NCBI GenBank assembly: GCA_031310005.1
Contig: CM062384.1
Span: 1,798,001-1,862,000 of the forward strand
DNA length: 64,000 nt
Origin: Dactylellina haptotyla
Lineage: Eukaryota > Ascomycota > Orbiliomycetes > Orbiliales > Orbiliaceae
Direction: 5' to 3'
Position numbers and translations under genes: made by a program. Positions 1-14,600 of this stretch are shown piece after piece. Each line of letters starts with the position of its first letter. Within the stretch, counting starts at the first letter, position 1. The notes beneath the pieces were generated by a model. That model made no database searches. It was not told the origin of the DNA and saw nothing but the letters and a program-made list of their open reading frames with translations.

Positions 1-1756
1 ATCAACTTTTTTAAAATTTATTTTAATTTCTTTAATTATAATAATAATTTTAAAAAATTTATATTTTATAACTTTAAATTCCATTTTTTCCAATTTAATT
101 TTAAAATTATATTTATCTAATACTTTAAAAATAATAATAACATATTATTAATATTTTTCAAAATTTATATTATAAATTAATATATCATTAAGATAAATAA
201 TATATATTTTATTAATATAATTTTTCAATATATAATTTATAAAAATTTAAAAGGATGCTAGGGTGTTAATTAATCCCATAAATATAATTAAATATTTAAA
301 TAAATTATAATAATATTTAAATATTATTTTTTAAATATTTTTTAAAATGATTCATAAATTATAATAAGTGATAATAATATTAAATTTAGTAAAGTAAATT
401 ATTTTAATAAAATAATTTAATAATTTATTAATTTGGGGTAAACTGTTGTAATTTTTAATAATAATAGTATTAAAATTTTAATAGTTAATATAAATTTATA
501 ATTTCCCATTTTTTTTAAAAACGAAAAGGATTGGATATTCTGTAAAAGATTTTAAAAAACAAATATATCCTTTCTATAAATTTTTTTTAATATATTTTTT
601 AAATATTTTAAATTCTTCTTTTATATAAACATAGATAGGTAAGAATTTAAATATAATTCTTTTTTATAATAATATTTTATAAATAAATTTGTTAAATAAT
701 GGTAATATATTTTTATTTTTAATTTTTTTAAAAATTTGGATTTATTTAAAAATCTATTTTAAAATTTTAAAAAATAAAATATTTTTAATAATTTCTTTAA
801 TAATTTTAATAATATTTTTAATTTTAAATTATATTCATTTAAAATATAAACTTATTATAAACAATAATAAATTTCTTTTATTAAAAAATATTTTATGAGT
901 TTATAAATAAACTTTCAATTATTTATGTATTATTTATTAAATTTAATATAAATTCTATTAATATTTACAATAAATGAATTCAATTATTTTATTTAAAATT
1001 TATGATTAAATTATAATTTTTTAATTAATTATATTTTAAAATAAAATTATCATTAATAAAATTAAAATATTAATAATTTATTTTTTAAAATATTTATTAA
1101 TAATAAAGTTATATTAATTTATATTTAATAATTCCTAAAGGCTTCCTTTAAAAGTAATAATTTTATAAATAGTATTTTTAAATCAGATTAAAAAATTATA
1201 TTTTTTTAATATATTTTTAAAATATATATGATTTTATTCTACTATTTGTAAAGCTTATATTAAATTTCTATTAATAGTATAAAATATTTAAAATGTTATT
1301 TTTTAATTTAATTAATTTTATTAAATTTTATTTTAATGAAATTAAAGTTGGACCATTTAATATACATTACTATCTAAAATTCTTTTAATTTAAATAATTA
1401 TATTATTTGACATTATCAATTCAATATAATAAAATATTTTTACTTTTTTTATTTTTAAAATTAAGCAATATATTTAAAATATTCTACTAACAATTTTAAA
1501 ATATGGATTTTAAATTTTTCCTGTAATAAAATTATTATTTATAATTTATAGTTTTGCAAATATATAATTTTAGAAATTTTTTTTAATATATTATAAAAAT
1601 AATGTTAATCCATTCTTGTATATAATTAGTATAAGTGTAAAAATTTTTATTATAGGAGTAATAATTAAAAAATCTTAATTTGTAAAATTAACATTTTCTT
1701 CCTTCTTTTTTAATTTTTATGATGTTAATATTTAATATAATATTGATGGTATTTAA

Positions 1757-1809
1757 ATTATTTATATATAATTAATATGTTTAATTATTTATATATAATT
1801 AATATGTTT
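1757..1809. repeat. 27-bp tandem repeat, two units
   Basis: The unit beginning ATTATTTATATATAATTAA occurs twice in direct succession (1,757-1,783 and 1,784-1,809). The parallel region in G1 copy b (about 8,870) has no second unit, so this looks like a local duplication within the relic. Confidence 0.7.
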
Positions 1810-4261
1810 TATAATCTTATATTAATTTAATTCCATAGTAATAGAGTATTACAAAATAAATGGTTTATTAATAAAATTGGTAAAAACTTTTTTATTATTT
1901 TTTTATACATTTGTAATTAAAAGTGATTATTTAATTTATATAGTTTTAATATGTAAATTTGATAAAATTTATATTAGAATGTTTATATAATTAGCATTAA
2001 TATATTCTACAAAGTTTTATATATTAATTAATAAACTAAAGTTAATTCCTATTATTATTAATATAAAATATTAGGTGGTTATATCCTATAGGTCCAATAC
2101 TGGATAAAATAAATTATTTAAAACACTAATTTTCTTAACATTTAGATATAATATTTATTTTTATGGTTTTTACTAATCCTTCTAATATTTAATTTTTAAA
2201 AATTTATTTTTTTTATTAACATATTTATATATTATTTAATTTAAAAAATAATTAATTATAAATTTTTTCTTCTTATTAATAATATAGCTTATCCATATAA
2301 TTATCATATTTTTTTTTTTAAAAAATATATATTTTAAATAAGATAATAAATAAAATAAGAATTTAAATTCTTTTAATGCAATTAAAATTTAAAAATAGTT
2401 AAATTAATATTAAAAATATTTTTTATTAATTTAGTAAAATATAATATTAAATTAACATTCTTCCTAAAATTCTTTTTAAATTATTAATAATTATTTTTAT
2501 ATTTTTAATATATTTATTATAGCTTTTTAATTTTTATAATTATATTATTATTTATAATATTTTTAATTAGTTATTCTAATATTTTTAAATATTAATTAAT
2601 TGGATAATTTTGTTTAATATATTTTCCTTATTATATTAATAATATATTGGTTTATTAGATTTTAAAAACAATTTTCTAATTGTTAATTTTGGTTTTAAAT
2701 CTTTTTTAATTTTATAAAAAATAGTTTAAAAATATTTTTTAAAATTTAATTATTTTTATTTTATTATTATTAATTATTTAGTTTTTAATAATTATTTTAA
2801 GAAATATATAAAAATTATTTATTTTAAGAAATATATAAATTATTTTAATTTTAAAATAATTAATTTTAATTTATTAAAAAATAATTTTTAAAATTATAAG
2901 ATAATCAATTCCCTTAATTATTATTATAAAGTCCTAATTAATTATTTCATTAGTTTAGGTAATTCCCTTGGAAGTTAAAAAACCAATTATAATTATTACA
3001 ATTTTACAAAATATTTATTTTATATTCATAAAAATAATTATTATTAAATTTTATAATCAAATTTTTAATTATATAATATTAAATTTTTAAATTATATATA
3101 ATTATTTTAATAACTTCCTATCTCCATATAAATTTTAATTTTTTTTTAATATAATAAATTAGTTATTTTATTATATATCCAACTATAGAAGTATAAATAT
3201 TAATAATTTGGAAATATTTTTTTACAAATTTAATTTATTGTAAATTTTAAATAATATAAAGAACTTTTTTATTTTATTTTAATATTTATAAAATTATTTA
3301 AATTTTTATAAAATATAAATAATTAATAAAAATTTGGATAATATAATTGTTATTAGTCTTCCATTTTTATCTTTTCTATTTTTATATTATATAAGATAAA
3401 AATTATAAATATAAAAATAATTTTAATAAAAATATAAAAAAAAATGGATTTTATTTTTATTACTTCTAAACTATTAATATTGGAAATAAAATAGTAACAG
3501 TTTATTAAATAAATTAATTAAATTTACATAATAAACCATTAAATTTATCAAAATCCAATACTTTACTTCCTTATAGTAAATAGAGGTTTAAAATAAATTA
3601 ATAAAATTTATTAAAAAATTATTAAAATTATTAAGATATTTTATTATTGTTATTAGAATTTTTATTAAAATCTTTAGATTTCCAAAATTAAAATTGGCTT
3701 ATATCAAATTTTATTTTTATTTAGTATAAAATAAAAACAAATTTTATTTGATTTTAAACTAAATTCTAAAACAATTAATATAACTTTTTTTTTAATTATA
3801 TTAGGCATGTTTTATATATTTTTATAAATTTCAATAATTATTTAAATTATAATAACCATTTTTTTAAATTTTAAAATTTTATAATTATTTTTAAATTTTA
3901 TAAATATTTATTATTATCTAAAATAATAATTATAAATAAATTATTAATAATATTAATTGTATATAATTTTTTTCCTATATTTACATAATAACATTAAAAT
4001 AAATTTTATTATTAATAATAAAATTTTATTTTTATTTTTAAAAAGTTGGTATTTAGGATTAATAAAATAAAAATAATATTTTTTTTTTATTTTTTATTAA
4101 TTAATCCAATAAGTAATAGATTTAGATTTATATAATTATACATTATAAAAATAAATAGCTTTTTTTACTATTTATAATTTTATATTTTAATATAATAAAG
4201 TTTTTAAATTAAAAATACCATTATATATATACTTTTTTTAGTTAAAGGTAATTAATCAAAA

Positions 4262-4767
4262 TATTACATTTTATACACTATTTAATATAACAATATAAAT
4301 ATATAATACTAAGATATGTAAAAAAATTTTTATTTAGGATACTTGAATTTCTTAGTAAGAAGTATATATAAAACTATAAAATATTAAAAATAGTTTGCTT
4401 AAAATATATAATAATAATTAAAATAAAAATAATTAAATACTAAATTATATTTAAATTAACTAATAAAAATGGGAATATTTCATCAGTCCTAAAAATAATC
4501 TTATATACATAAATAATCTAATATATTTATAGTAAATCATAAATCATAGTAGATTGTGGTTTATAATTTATAATCTATAATAAACAATAATTTATAAAAT
4601 ATATTATACCACAACCTAAAATATTAAATAAATAAGTGGGCTTTATAATCAAACATATTAAAAATAATATATATCTATAAATACAAAATACAACAATAAA
4701 AATCAAAACAATATAATACAAGGCAAGGTACAGATATTTATATTGTCAAGACTCGTGGTCTATGACA
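4262..4767 (-). repeat. G1 5' LTR of copy a (short, ~500-bp LTR subtype)
   Basis: Read on the minus strand, the LTR begins TGTCATAGACCACGAGTC at 4,767 and ends near 4,262 with a worn form of the family end TGTAACA. Its length is 506 bp. The centre contains a palindrome-rich stretch (about 4,530-4,615) that the ~548-bp LTRs lack; the 3' LTR at 41,026-41,524 has a similar TAATCTATAA-type stretch. It abuts sequence that matches the 3' noncoding part of G1 copy b rather than a polypurine tract, so this is the 5' LTR of an inserted element and not the 3' LTR of copy b. Confidence 0.8.
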
Positions 4768-7700
4768 GAAAATAAAAAAAAAAAATTAGAAAAATTAAAA
4801 AAAAAGCAAATTTTAATATAATAAAAAACATCTAAAATTTAAATAAGGATTATAAAGAAATATAAAAAATTAAAATTATTAAAAATAAAATATATAAAAG
4901 TAGTTATTTATAAAAATAATTTATTAAAACAATTGGCTAAATAAAAAAAAATAATTAAATAAATAATAATTAAATTTTATAAAAATATAAATATAATTTT
5001 TATTAAAGAAAAAATAATATAAATTTATTAAAAAATTATAGATAATTTTATTAATCATTAATTTTAAAATTAAATTTTCTTTAATCATTTATATCCTCTT
5101 TTTATAAATTATATTATAATTTTTTTAAAAATAGATTTGAATAATAATAGAAGTAAATTATATTTAAAAATTTATTTATTATTTTAAGATTTATATAATG
5201 GTGATTATTTGATTAAATATTTATTATTTTCGTTAAATCTATTAAGAATTTTTAAATTTATATTTTATATAATTTTTATATTTTAATTTTTTTAAAATTT
5301 TTTTAAACTTAAAAAATTAATTCTAAAATAAGATATAAAAATTAATAAATTTAAAATATTATTATTAAATTTTTAATAATAATAAAAATCTATATTTTTG
5401 ATAATTTAATTTTCTATTTTATTATTTTTTTATTTAATATATTTAATAAATAAATATATTTTATTTTTTTAAAAAAATACTTCCATATATTACTAATTAT
5501 AATAATATAATATATATTTTATTATAAATTAAAAATCCTTTTATAAATTATTATAAAATTTTTATATTATCAATATATTTTTATTTCAAAATAACTTCTT
5601 TAAATATTATAAAAATAATATTATAATAGGATTCTATTTTTAAATATTTTATAAAATATATATTTAATAAATAAATATTTTAATATATTATAAATAAATT
5701 TAAAATATAATAATAATTTAATTTAATTATTTTATATTATATTGAAATTTTTTTAATTATATTTTAATAGTTTGGATAATTTATTTTATAGTTTTATTTA
5801 TTTAGGTATATTTTTATTAATAATGTTAATTTTAATATTAATTTAATTTTTAATTAAATTTTAAAATTTATTAATAAATAATATATTTATTTAAATTATA
5901 ATTTATATTAATTAAAGATTTATTTATTATAAATTTATTCAAATTTTATTATAAATTATTTAAAATTTTATAATTTTAAAATTATTATTTTACTAAATTT
6001 ATAAATAATAATTAGAATTTTATTATAAATAGTATTTATAAGGGAGTTTTTAAGAAAGGTATTTTTATATAAAATTATATAAGATAATTTAGAATAGTTT
6101 TAAAAATATATTATAAAATTATAATTTTTATAAGGCAAATATTAATTAAATTTATTTTAATAATATATATTGTAGATTTTAATATACTACTTAATATATT
6201 ATTATATTTAAAATTAAAGTAAGATTTAATTAAAAATTTATAAATATATTTAATTTTTAAGTATTTATAGGCTAATATATTATAATATTATTTAATAAAT
6301 TATTATTAGAGTTTTAATAAAAATATATAAAAAAATTTGAAAAAATAAATTCTTTTTATTATAAAATAATCTAAAATATTAAAATTTTTGATAAAATTTT
6401 TTTACAATAAAATATTTATTATAGTTTTGTTTAAGATTTTTATAAACTAATTTTCTAAAATATATAAAAGTAAAATTAAAAATTTTATTAATTAAAATAA
6501 TTATATATTATTTTTTTAAAAATAATTCTTTTATTAAATTAGATTTTAATTATTAAATTAAATTATTAATTAATAATATTAGCTTTAAAATTTTTTTTTA
6601 TAATATATAATTTTTATATTATATTAATTAATAAATTTTTATTAGTAAATTTATTGTTTATTAATTTTTAAATAATAAAAAGTAAGTAAGGTTTTTATAA
6701 TTTAAATATATTATAAAATTTTTTGTTTAAAAATATATTTTTATATTTTGTAAATTTAAATGATAGTTATTATTTTTTATTATAAATAAAATATTATAAT
6801 TTGATTATATTAAATTTATAAAAAGATAGGTAATGAAATACTATTTTTAAATTAATTATAATTAATATAAGCAAGTTTCTAATACAGTATTAAAAATATT
6901 TATTTTAATTTTAATAAATAAATTAGGATTATATAAAAATAAAAATTAAAAAAAGATTTTTAAAAATATTAAAAATATATATTCAACTAGGGTTATATTA
7001 AAATATATATTAATTTTTATTAATTTTAAAAACAATAGATATATAATTATATTACTTAAGAAATTATTGGTAATAATTGTATAATTTTAAAAAGGTTTAA
7101 ATATTTTTAATATTTTAAAATTGGAACTATTTTTAAATAATATTAATTTTTAAAATTTATTTTAATTTTTAAATTATAATTATAATTTTAAAAATTTATA
7201 TTTTATAATTTTAAATTTTGTTTTTAATTTAATTTTAAAATTGTATTTATTTAATACTTTAAAAATAATTATAATATATTATTAATATTTTTTAAAATTT
7301 TATTATAAATTAATATATTATTTAAATAAATAATGTATATTTTATTAATATAATTTTTAATATATAATTTATAAAAGTTTAAAAGGATGTTAAAGCATTG
7401 GTTAATTTTATAAATATGATTAAATATTTAAATAAGTTATAGTAGCATTTAAATATTATTTTTTAAATATTTTTAAAATAATTTATAAATTATAATAAAT
7501 AATAATGATATTAAGTTTAATAAAATAAATAATTTTAATTAATTAATTTAAAACTTATTAATTTAAAGTAAACTATTATAATTTTTAATTATAATAATAT
7601 TAAAACTTTAATAATTAATATAGATTTATAATTTTTATTTTTTAAGAATGAAAATTAGATGTTTTATTAAAAATTTTAAAAAATGAATATATTTTTTATA

Positions 7701-10700
7701 AATTTTCCTTAATATATTTTCTAAATATTTTAAGTTTTTTTATATAAATATAAATAAGTAGGAATTTAAAAATAATATTTTTTATAATAATATTTTATAA
7801 ATAAATTTATTAAATAGTAATAATATATTCTTATTTTTAATTTTTTAAAATTTAGATTTATTTAAAAATTTATTTTAAGATTTTAAAATAAAATATTTTT
7901 AATAATTTTTTAATAATTTTAATAATATTTTTAATTTTAAACTATATTTATTTAAAAATATTAAATTTATTATAAAAATAATAATAAATTTCTTTATTAA
8001 AGAAGTATTTTATAAATTATAAATAAACTTTTTTAATTATTTATAAATTATTTATTAAATTTAATATAAATTCTATTAATATTTGTAATAAATAAATTTA
8101 ATTATTTTATTTTTAAAATTTATAACTAAGTTATAATTTTTAATTAATTATATCCTAAAATAAAATTATTATTAATAAAATTAAAAATATTAATAATTTG
8201 TTTTTAAAATATTTATTAATAATAAAAATAATATTAATTTTATATTTAACTATTTTAAAATTTTTTCTAAAAGTAACAATATTATATATAATATTTTAAA
8301 TTATATAAAAAATTATATTTTTAATATATTTTTAAAATATATATAATTTTATTTTATTATTTACAAAAACTTATAAAATTTCCATTAATAATATAAAATA
8401 TTTTTTTAATTTAATTAAAAATTTTATTAAATTTTTAATAAAACTAAAATTAAATAATTTAATGTATATTATTATTTAAAATTTTTTTAATTTAAAATAT
8501 TATATTATTTAATATTATTAAATTTTATATTATTATAATATTCTTAATTTTTTTATTTTTAAAAATTAAATAATATACCTATTATAATTAAGATATTTTA
8601 TTGATAATTTTAAGTGTAAAATTTTAAATTTTTCTATAATAGAATTATTATTTATAGTTTAAATAATTTTTATAAATATATAATTTTAAAAGTTTCTTTT
8701 AATATATTATAAAAATAATATTAATCTATTTTATATATAATTAATATAAATATATAAATTCTTATTATAAAATAATAATTAGAAGATTTTAATTTATAAA
8801 ATTAATATTTCTTTCCTCCTTTTTCAATTTTATAATATTAATTTTTAATATTATTTTAATAATATTATAATTTTCTATGTAAAATTAATATATTTTATAA
8901 TTTTATATTAGTTTAATTTTATAATAGTGAGTATTATAAAATAAATAATTTATTAGTAAAGTTTATAAAAACTTTTTTATTATTTTTATATATTTATAAT
9001 TAAAAATAATTATTTAATTTATATAATTTTAATATATAAATTTAATTAAATTTATATTAGGTGTTTATATAATTAATATTAATATGTTTTATATAATTTT
9101 ATATATTGATTTATGAATTAAGGCCAATTTCTATTATTATTAATATAGAATATTAAATAATTATATTTTGTAAATTTGATATTAGATAAGGTAAGTTGTT
9201 TAAAACATTGATTTCCTTAATATCTAAATATAATGTTTATTCTCACAATTTCTATTAATCTTTTTAGCATTTAATCTTCGAAAATTTATTTATTCAATTT
9301 CTAATAAATAAATAATATCATTAATTATTAAAAGTTAATAAATTCTTCTTAATTAATTTCTTATTTAATAAATTAATAAAAATATCAAATAACTTTATAA
9401 TTTTTTTTATAAATAAATTTTAAATTTATATTAATATATAATTTTTAAATCCATTATAAATAGATTTATTTTAAATCTATATTTTAAAAATTATTAAAAA
9501 ATTTTATATAAATTATAAATATATAGTTTTTTTAAAAAAATTTTCTATTTAAAATGATATTTTTTATAATAAATTTAATTTTATTTTTTATTAAATATTT
9601 TTAATTTTTAATTCTTAAAAAATATATATTTTAGATAAAATAATAAATAAAATAAAAGTTCAAATTTTTTCCAGTAATAAAATTTAAAAGATAATTAGAT
9701 TAATACTAAAATATTTTTATTAATTTAATAAAATATAATATTAAATTAATGTTCTTCCTAATTTTTTTTAAATTATTAATAATTATTTTTATATTTTTAA
9801 TATATTTATTATAATTTTTTAATTTTTTTATAATTATATTATTTTTTATAATGTCTTTAATTGCTATTCTGATATTTTTAAATATTAATTAATTAGATAA
9901 TTTTATTTAATATATTCTTTTTTTGTTATATTAATAATATATTAATTTATTAGATTTTAGAAGATAATTTTCTAATTATTAATTTTGATTTTAAATTTTT
10001 CCTAATTTTATAGAAAATAATTTAAAATATTTTTAAAAATTTAATTATTTTTATTTTATTATTATTAATTATTTAGCTTTTAATAATTATTCTAAAGAAT
10101 ATATAGAGAATTATTTTAATTTTAAAATAATTAATTTTAATTTATTATAAATGGTTTTAAATTATAAATAATTAATTTTTTTAATTATTATTATAAATTT
10201 AAATTAATTATTTTATTAATTTAAATAATTTTCTTAAAATTAAAATTAATTATAATTATTATAATTTAAAAAATATTTATTTTATATTTTAAAAATAATT
10301 ATTATTAAGTTTTATAATTAAATTTTTAATTATATAATATTAAATTTTAAATTATATATAATTATTTTAATAATTTTCTATTTTTATATAAATTTTAATC
10401 CTTTTTAATATAATAAATTAATTATTTTATTATATATTTAATTATAAAGATATAAATATTAATAATTTAGAAATATTTTTTAACAAATTTAATTTATTAT
10501 AAATTTTAAATAATATAAAAAAAAAATTTATTTTTATTTTAATATTTATAAAATTATTTAAGTCCTTTAATAAAATATAAATAATTAGTAAAAATTTAGA
10601 TAATATGGTTATTATTAGTTTTTTATTTTTTGTTTTTTTTATTTTTTTTATATTATATGAGATAAAAATTATAAATATAAAAAATGATTTTTATAAAAAA

Positions 10701-10873
10701 TATAAAAAAAAAACAAATTTTATTTTTATTATTTTTGAATTATTAATATTAAAAATAAAAGATAGTAATTTATTAGATAAATTGATTAAATTTATATGGT
10801 GAGTTGTTAAATTTATTAAGATTTGGTACTTTTACTTCTTTATAACGGATAAAGGTTTTAGTAGATTTAAATT

Positions 10874-10962
10874 AAACTGTTATGGCGAGGTCTATTCTTA
10901 TTTAATGCAAAATTAGAATAAATCTTTATTTAATTTTACAAATTTAAAGTAATTAACAGTTT
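10874..10962. mobile_element. Possible small inverted-repeat insertion in G1 copy b
   Basis: The parallel region of G1 copy a (about 3,570-3,800) does not match this stretch, while the flanks on both sides do. The stretch is bounded by AAACTGTTA (10,874-10,882) and its inverted copy TAACAGTTT (10,954-10,962). It also contains an unusual GC patch, TATGGCGAGG (10,881-10,890). This could be a miniature element or merely local divergence between copies. No target duplication is clear. Confidence 0.3.
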
Positions 10963-11463
10963 TTCCTCTAGTTACATAAGTATATTTTATACATCCTTAT
11001 AGATTTTAATAATTATTTAATTATGATAACCATTTTTTCAAATTTTTTTAAAATTTTTATAACTATTTTTAAATTTTATAAATATTTATTATTATTTGGG
11101 ATAATAATTTTAATTAGGCTATTAATAATTTTACTAAATATATATAATTTTTTTTTTATATTTATATAATAGTATTAAAATAGATTTTGTTGTTAATAAT
11201 TAAAATTTTATTTTTATTTTTAAATAAATTAGTTTTAAGAATCAATAAAAATAAAGGTAATATTTTTATTTTTTATTTTTAAAAATATAAAAATATTTAA
11301 TTAATTTTATAAAATTTGGTTTTTAATTTATTTATTTAAACATTATATAAATAAAAGTAATTATCTTCTTTATTTATAATCTCATTTTTAAGATTATAAA
11401 ATTTTAAATTAAAAAATATTATTATATATATATTTCTTTTAATTAAAAAATAATTAATTAAAA

Positions 11464-12007
11464 TATTATACTTTATATATTATTTAATATAATAATATAA
11501 ATATATAATATTAGAATATATAAAATTCTTATTTATTTAAAATATTTAGGTTTTAATAAAAATATATATAAATTATGAAATATTAAAAATAATTTATCTA
11601 AAATATATAATAATAATAAAATAAAAATAATTAGATATATTAAATTATATTTAAATTAATTAATAAAAATAATAATTATTTTATTAATCTTAATGATAAT
11701 TTTATATATATAATAATTATAAAATATTCCTTTAAATATTTTTTTTTTATATACTTATATAAATAAAATATATGAGTAGATAAATTTTATCTATTTTTTA
11801 TATTATTTATTTAAATTAAGAAATAAATAAGTAAATATTTATATTATATTATAATATGGTATATTAAATAGATAAGTAGACTTTTTAAATAAATATACTA
11901 AGAATAATATATATTTATAAATATAAAGTATAATAGTAGAATTCAGAATAATATAGCGCAAAATAAGGTACAGATATTTGTACTGTCAAGACCCGTGGTC
12001 TGTGACA
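11464..12007 (-). repeat. G1 5' LTR of copy b (long, ~548-bp LTR subtype)
   Basis: On the minus strand it starts TGTCACAGACCACGGGTC at 12,007 and ends near 11,464. The first ~65 bp (11,940-12,007) keep most C and G, whereas the rest is heavily worn. Length (544 bp) and internal order match the LTRs at 29,795-30,342 and 61,835-62,394. Confidence 0.85.
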
Positions 12008-14600
12008 TTAACAATTAATATTATTTAAACAAATAATTTATAAAATATTTATTATAAAATAGTAATTAATTATTAAAAACTATTAAATATCTAAAACTAT
12101 TATAATATATTATTTTTATATTTTTATAAATTAAAACTTAATTTATAATATATTAAAAATAATTTACTAAAAAAAATAGTTTTAAATAAATAATTAAAAT
12201 TTAATAAATTATTTATAATAATAAAAATATTATTATTTTAAAAGATTTTATATATTAATATATATAATATTATTATTTTAAATTATTTATTATTTTATTT
12301 TAAATATATAAAGAAAAATAATAATAATCTTTTAATAAATAATTTTATTTTATCATTAATTTAATTAACTAAACTAATATTTATTTTAAAATATTTTTAA
12401 TTTTATTATATTTTCTATTATTTAAAATTTTTTTTATTTTAAATTTTAATTTATAAATAGATATTAAATATTTTAAATAATTACTCAATAATAAAATATA
12501 TTCTATTTTATTATTAAACTCCCATTTTAAATTATTAATAAAAATATTTTATGTAAATAAAAATAAATAATATTTTATTTATTAATAAATATTTAACAAT
12601 TTATTTAAATTATAGTAATTAATAATAGATTTATTTATTTTTTTAAAAATTTTATTTTATTTAAATTTTTAAAATTTTTAATTTTATTAAATTTTAAATA
12701 TTTAATTTTTATCTAAAATTTAATAGATGGATAAAATTTATTAAAAATTATTAAAATTTATAAAATATAATTAAATATAATACTTTTTAAATAAAATATA
12801 TTTTTATGTTAATTTTATGTATAATTATATATAAATTAAAAATTAAAATGAAAAATCTTCTCCTTTATTTTTTTAATGCTAAAATTTATTAATTAACTTT
12901 ATAAGTTTTTATTTGTTTAAATAAAATCTTATAATACACCCATTTAATATATAAAAATATTAATTTAATAAATATTAATAAATTTTGAATTCTAATTTTA
13001 ATAATAATTATTGATATAATCAATTTTATAAAAATATTATTTAAATAATAATAAATATTTTATTATATAACCATTAATTATTAAAATATTTTTAAATTCC
13101 AATATTATTTTATTATTTAAAAAATTTATTATTTATTTTATTATATAATTATCTACATTATTTAAATAAAATTAAATAATAATATAAATTTAAAAATATA
13201 TATATATATTTTTTACTATTATAAAAATAAATACTAAATAATAAACAATATTAATTAATAATAAAAATTAATTTCAATAAATATTTATTATTTATTATAT
13301 TCTATTTAAATATATTTTTATTACTTTTTATATATTTTCTTAATAATTTTTAACAATATTTATTATTTTGTAATTATAATTTTATTAATTATATACTTAT
13401 TTTATAAGATAATCATATATTAATAAATATTAAAATAATAATTTTTTTATAATTTTAACCTTTTTATATTATTTATGATAAAATTAATTATAATTATAAA
13501 AATATTTATTATAAAAATTTATTTATTAATAAATATTTAATAACATATTAAGTTTAAAATATTATTAAAATTTTTATAAATATAATTATTATAAATTATA
13601 TATATTAATAATTAATGTATGTTTATTATTTATATTTAGTATTATTTAATTTTTAAATCTTATTTTTAAATATATATTTTAAAATTTAAAATTAATATAT
13701 AAAAAATTATTATTATTTTTATTTTTATTTTTATATATATTTTTATTTTATTTTAATTTTGTGTAATAATAAAATTATTATTATTTTTATTTTTATTATT
13801 CTTATTTTTATTATTTTTATCTTTATTATTTTATTTTACCATTTTTATTTATATTATTACTATTTTTAATTTTCTAATTGAAATCTTTATTTTTAAATTT
13901 AATAATAATTTTAATTTATCAATTTTTATTTTTTATTTTCTTATTTTATTTATCTTAATATACAACTACTTTAATAAGAAATAAATTAATATTTTTAAAT
14001 TTAATTATTTTTAAAAATAGAAATATTAATTAAAAACTAATATTATTTATAAATAAATTATAATAAATACTTACTATTTATTTAAATATAATTTTAAATA
14101 TTTTAATATTATTATTTATATAAATTAATAAATTTAAAAATTTAATTAAAATTCTTTATTATTATTATATTTTAAAATATTATTAATTATTAAATATTAA
14201 TAATTATATATAATTTTAAAAATAATAAAAATCTTTTTATTTTTTCTTTATAAAATTATTTATTTAAAAGATTTTATCCGATTTTTTTTAAAAATAATAT
14301 TATTAATAATTAAATTATAATTATATTTTTTTTAATTGATGAAAATAAGGATAAAATATATAAAAGCTAATAAATATTAAATATCTTTTAATAAATATTA
14401 TTAAAAAAAATTATTTACCATTTTAATAGGTTTTTTAAATTTTATAATTACTATTATTTTTTAATATTCCACCAATTTTTTAATATCTATTTATAAATTA
14501 TAAATATTTTTATAATTTTATTTTTATTTAATTTACCATTATCATTATTATTTATTTTATTATATTAATATATAATAATTTTATTAAGCTATTAATAAAC
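12008..14600. other. Unassigned AT-rich DNA between two oppositely oriented G1 LTRs
   Basis: About 2.6 kb with no open frame worth calling, no clear terminal repeats and no match by eye to the G1 or G2 copies. It is strikingly poor in G on the plus strand. It holds the T-rich low-complexity tract at 13,700-13,870. It may be an older worn repeat or the pre-insertion target DNA. Confidence 0.5.
13700..13870. repeat. Low-complexity TTA/TTTTTA tract
   Basis: Runs of TTATTATT and TTTTTATT dominate this stretch. The composition is the reverse complement of the ATA/AAT-rich tract at 22,421-22,690. Confidence 0.7.

Larger units (their letters stand above)
1..4767 (-). mobile_element. Ty3/Gypsy (family G1) fossil, copy a, 5' part only
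   Basis: Minus-strand LTR retrotransposon relic. Its 5' LTR is 4,262-4,767 and the body runs leftward off the window. Reading from the LTR, the order is 5' leader and gag side (about 4,260 down to 2,000), then the protease/reverse-transcriptase side. The reverse-transcriptase end lies at the left edge: positions 1-60 match, inverted, about 34,700-34,760 of the complete-length copy at 29,795-38,380. The whole stretch also runs parallel to 7,140-12,007. It is broken and very heavily worn, with base replacement in the RIP style (C to T and G to A). It lies inside G1 copy b in the same orientation. Integrase and 3' LTR are outside the window. Family placement comes from comparison with the other copies, not from a preserved frame here. 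Confidence 0.8.
4768..12007 (-). mobile_element. Ty3/Gypsy (family G1) fossil, copy b, interrupted near its 3' end by copy a
   Basis: Minus-strand LTR retrotransposon relic with its 5' LTR at 11,464-12,007. Going leftward, the parts match, inverted, the complete-length copy at 29,795-38,380: gag side about 11,400-9,000, reverse transcriptase about 8,000-7,030, RNase H about 6,990-6,400, integrase about 6,350-5,350, chromodomain-like tail about 5,330-5,170, then part of the 3' noncoding region down to 4,768, where copy a's LTR begins. The remaining 3' end should lie left of the window. It is broken with many breaks and severely RIP-worn, and was clearly inserted before copy a. Confidence in family and order is high; inner part boundaries are approximate. 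Confidence 0.8.

Noticed and set aside
689-898. 69-codon plus-strand open frame, Ile/Leu/Lys-rich
   Set aside because: Lies antisense in the worn pol side of G1 copy a; composition is what AT-rich DNA gives by chance, and the parallel region near 7,800-8,000 does not conserve it.
10605-10802. 65-codon plus-strand open frame
   Set aside because: Antisense to the gag side of G1 copy b; Phe/Ile/Lys-rich with no conserved motif.
4262-12007. Tandem LTR-internal-LTR-internal array sharing one LTR
   Set aside because: The sequence right of 4,767 matches an internal point of the 3' noncoding region, not a polypurine tract, so insertion explains it better.
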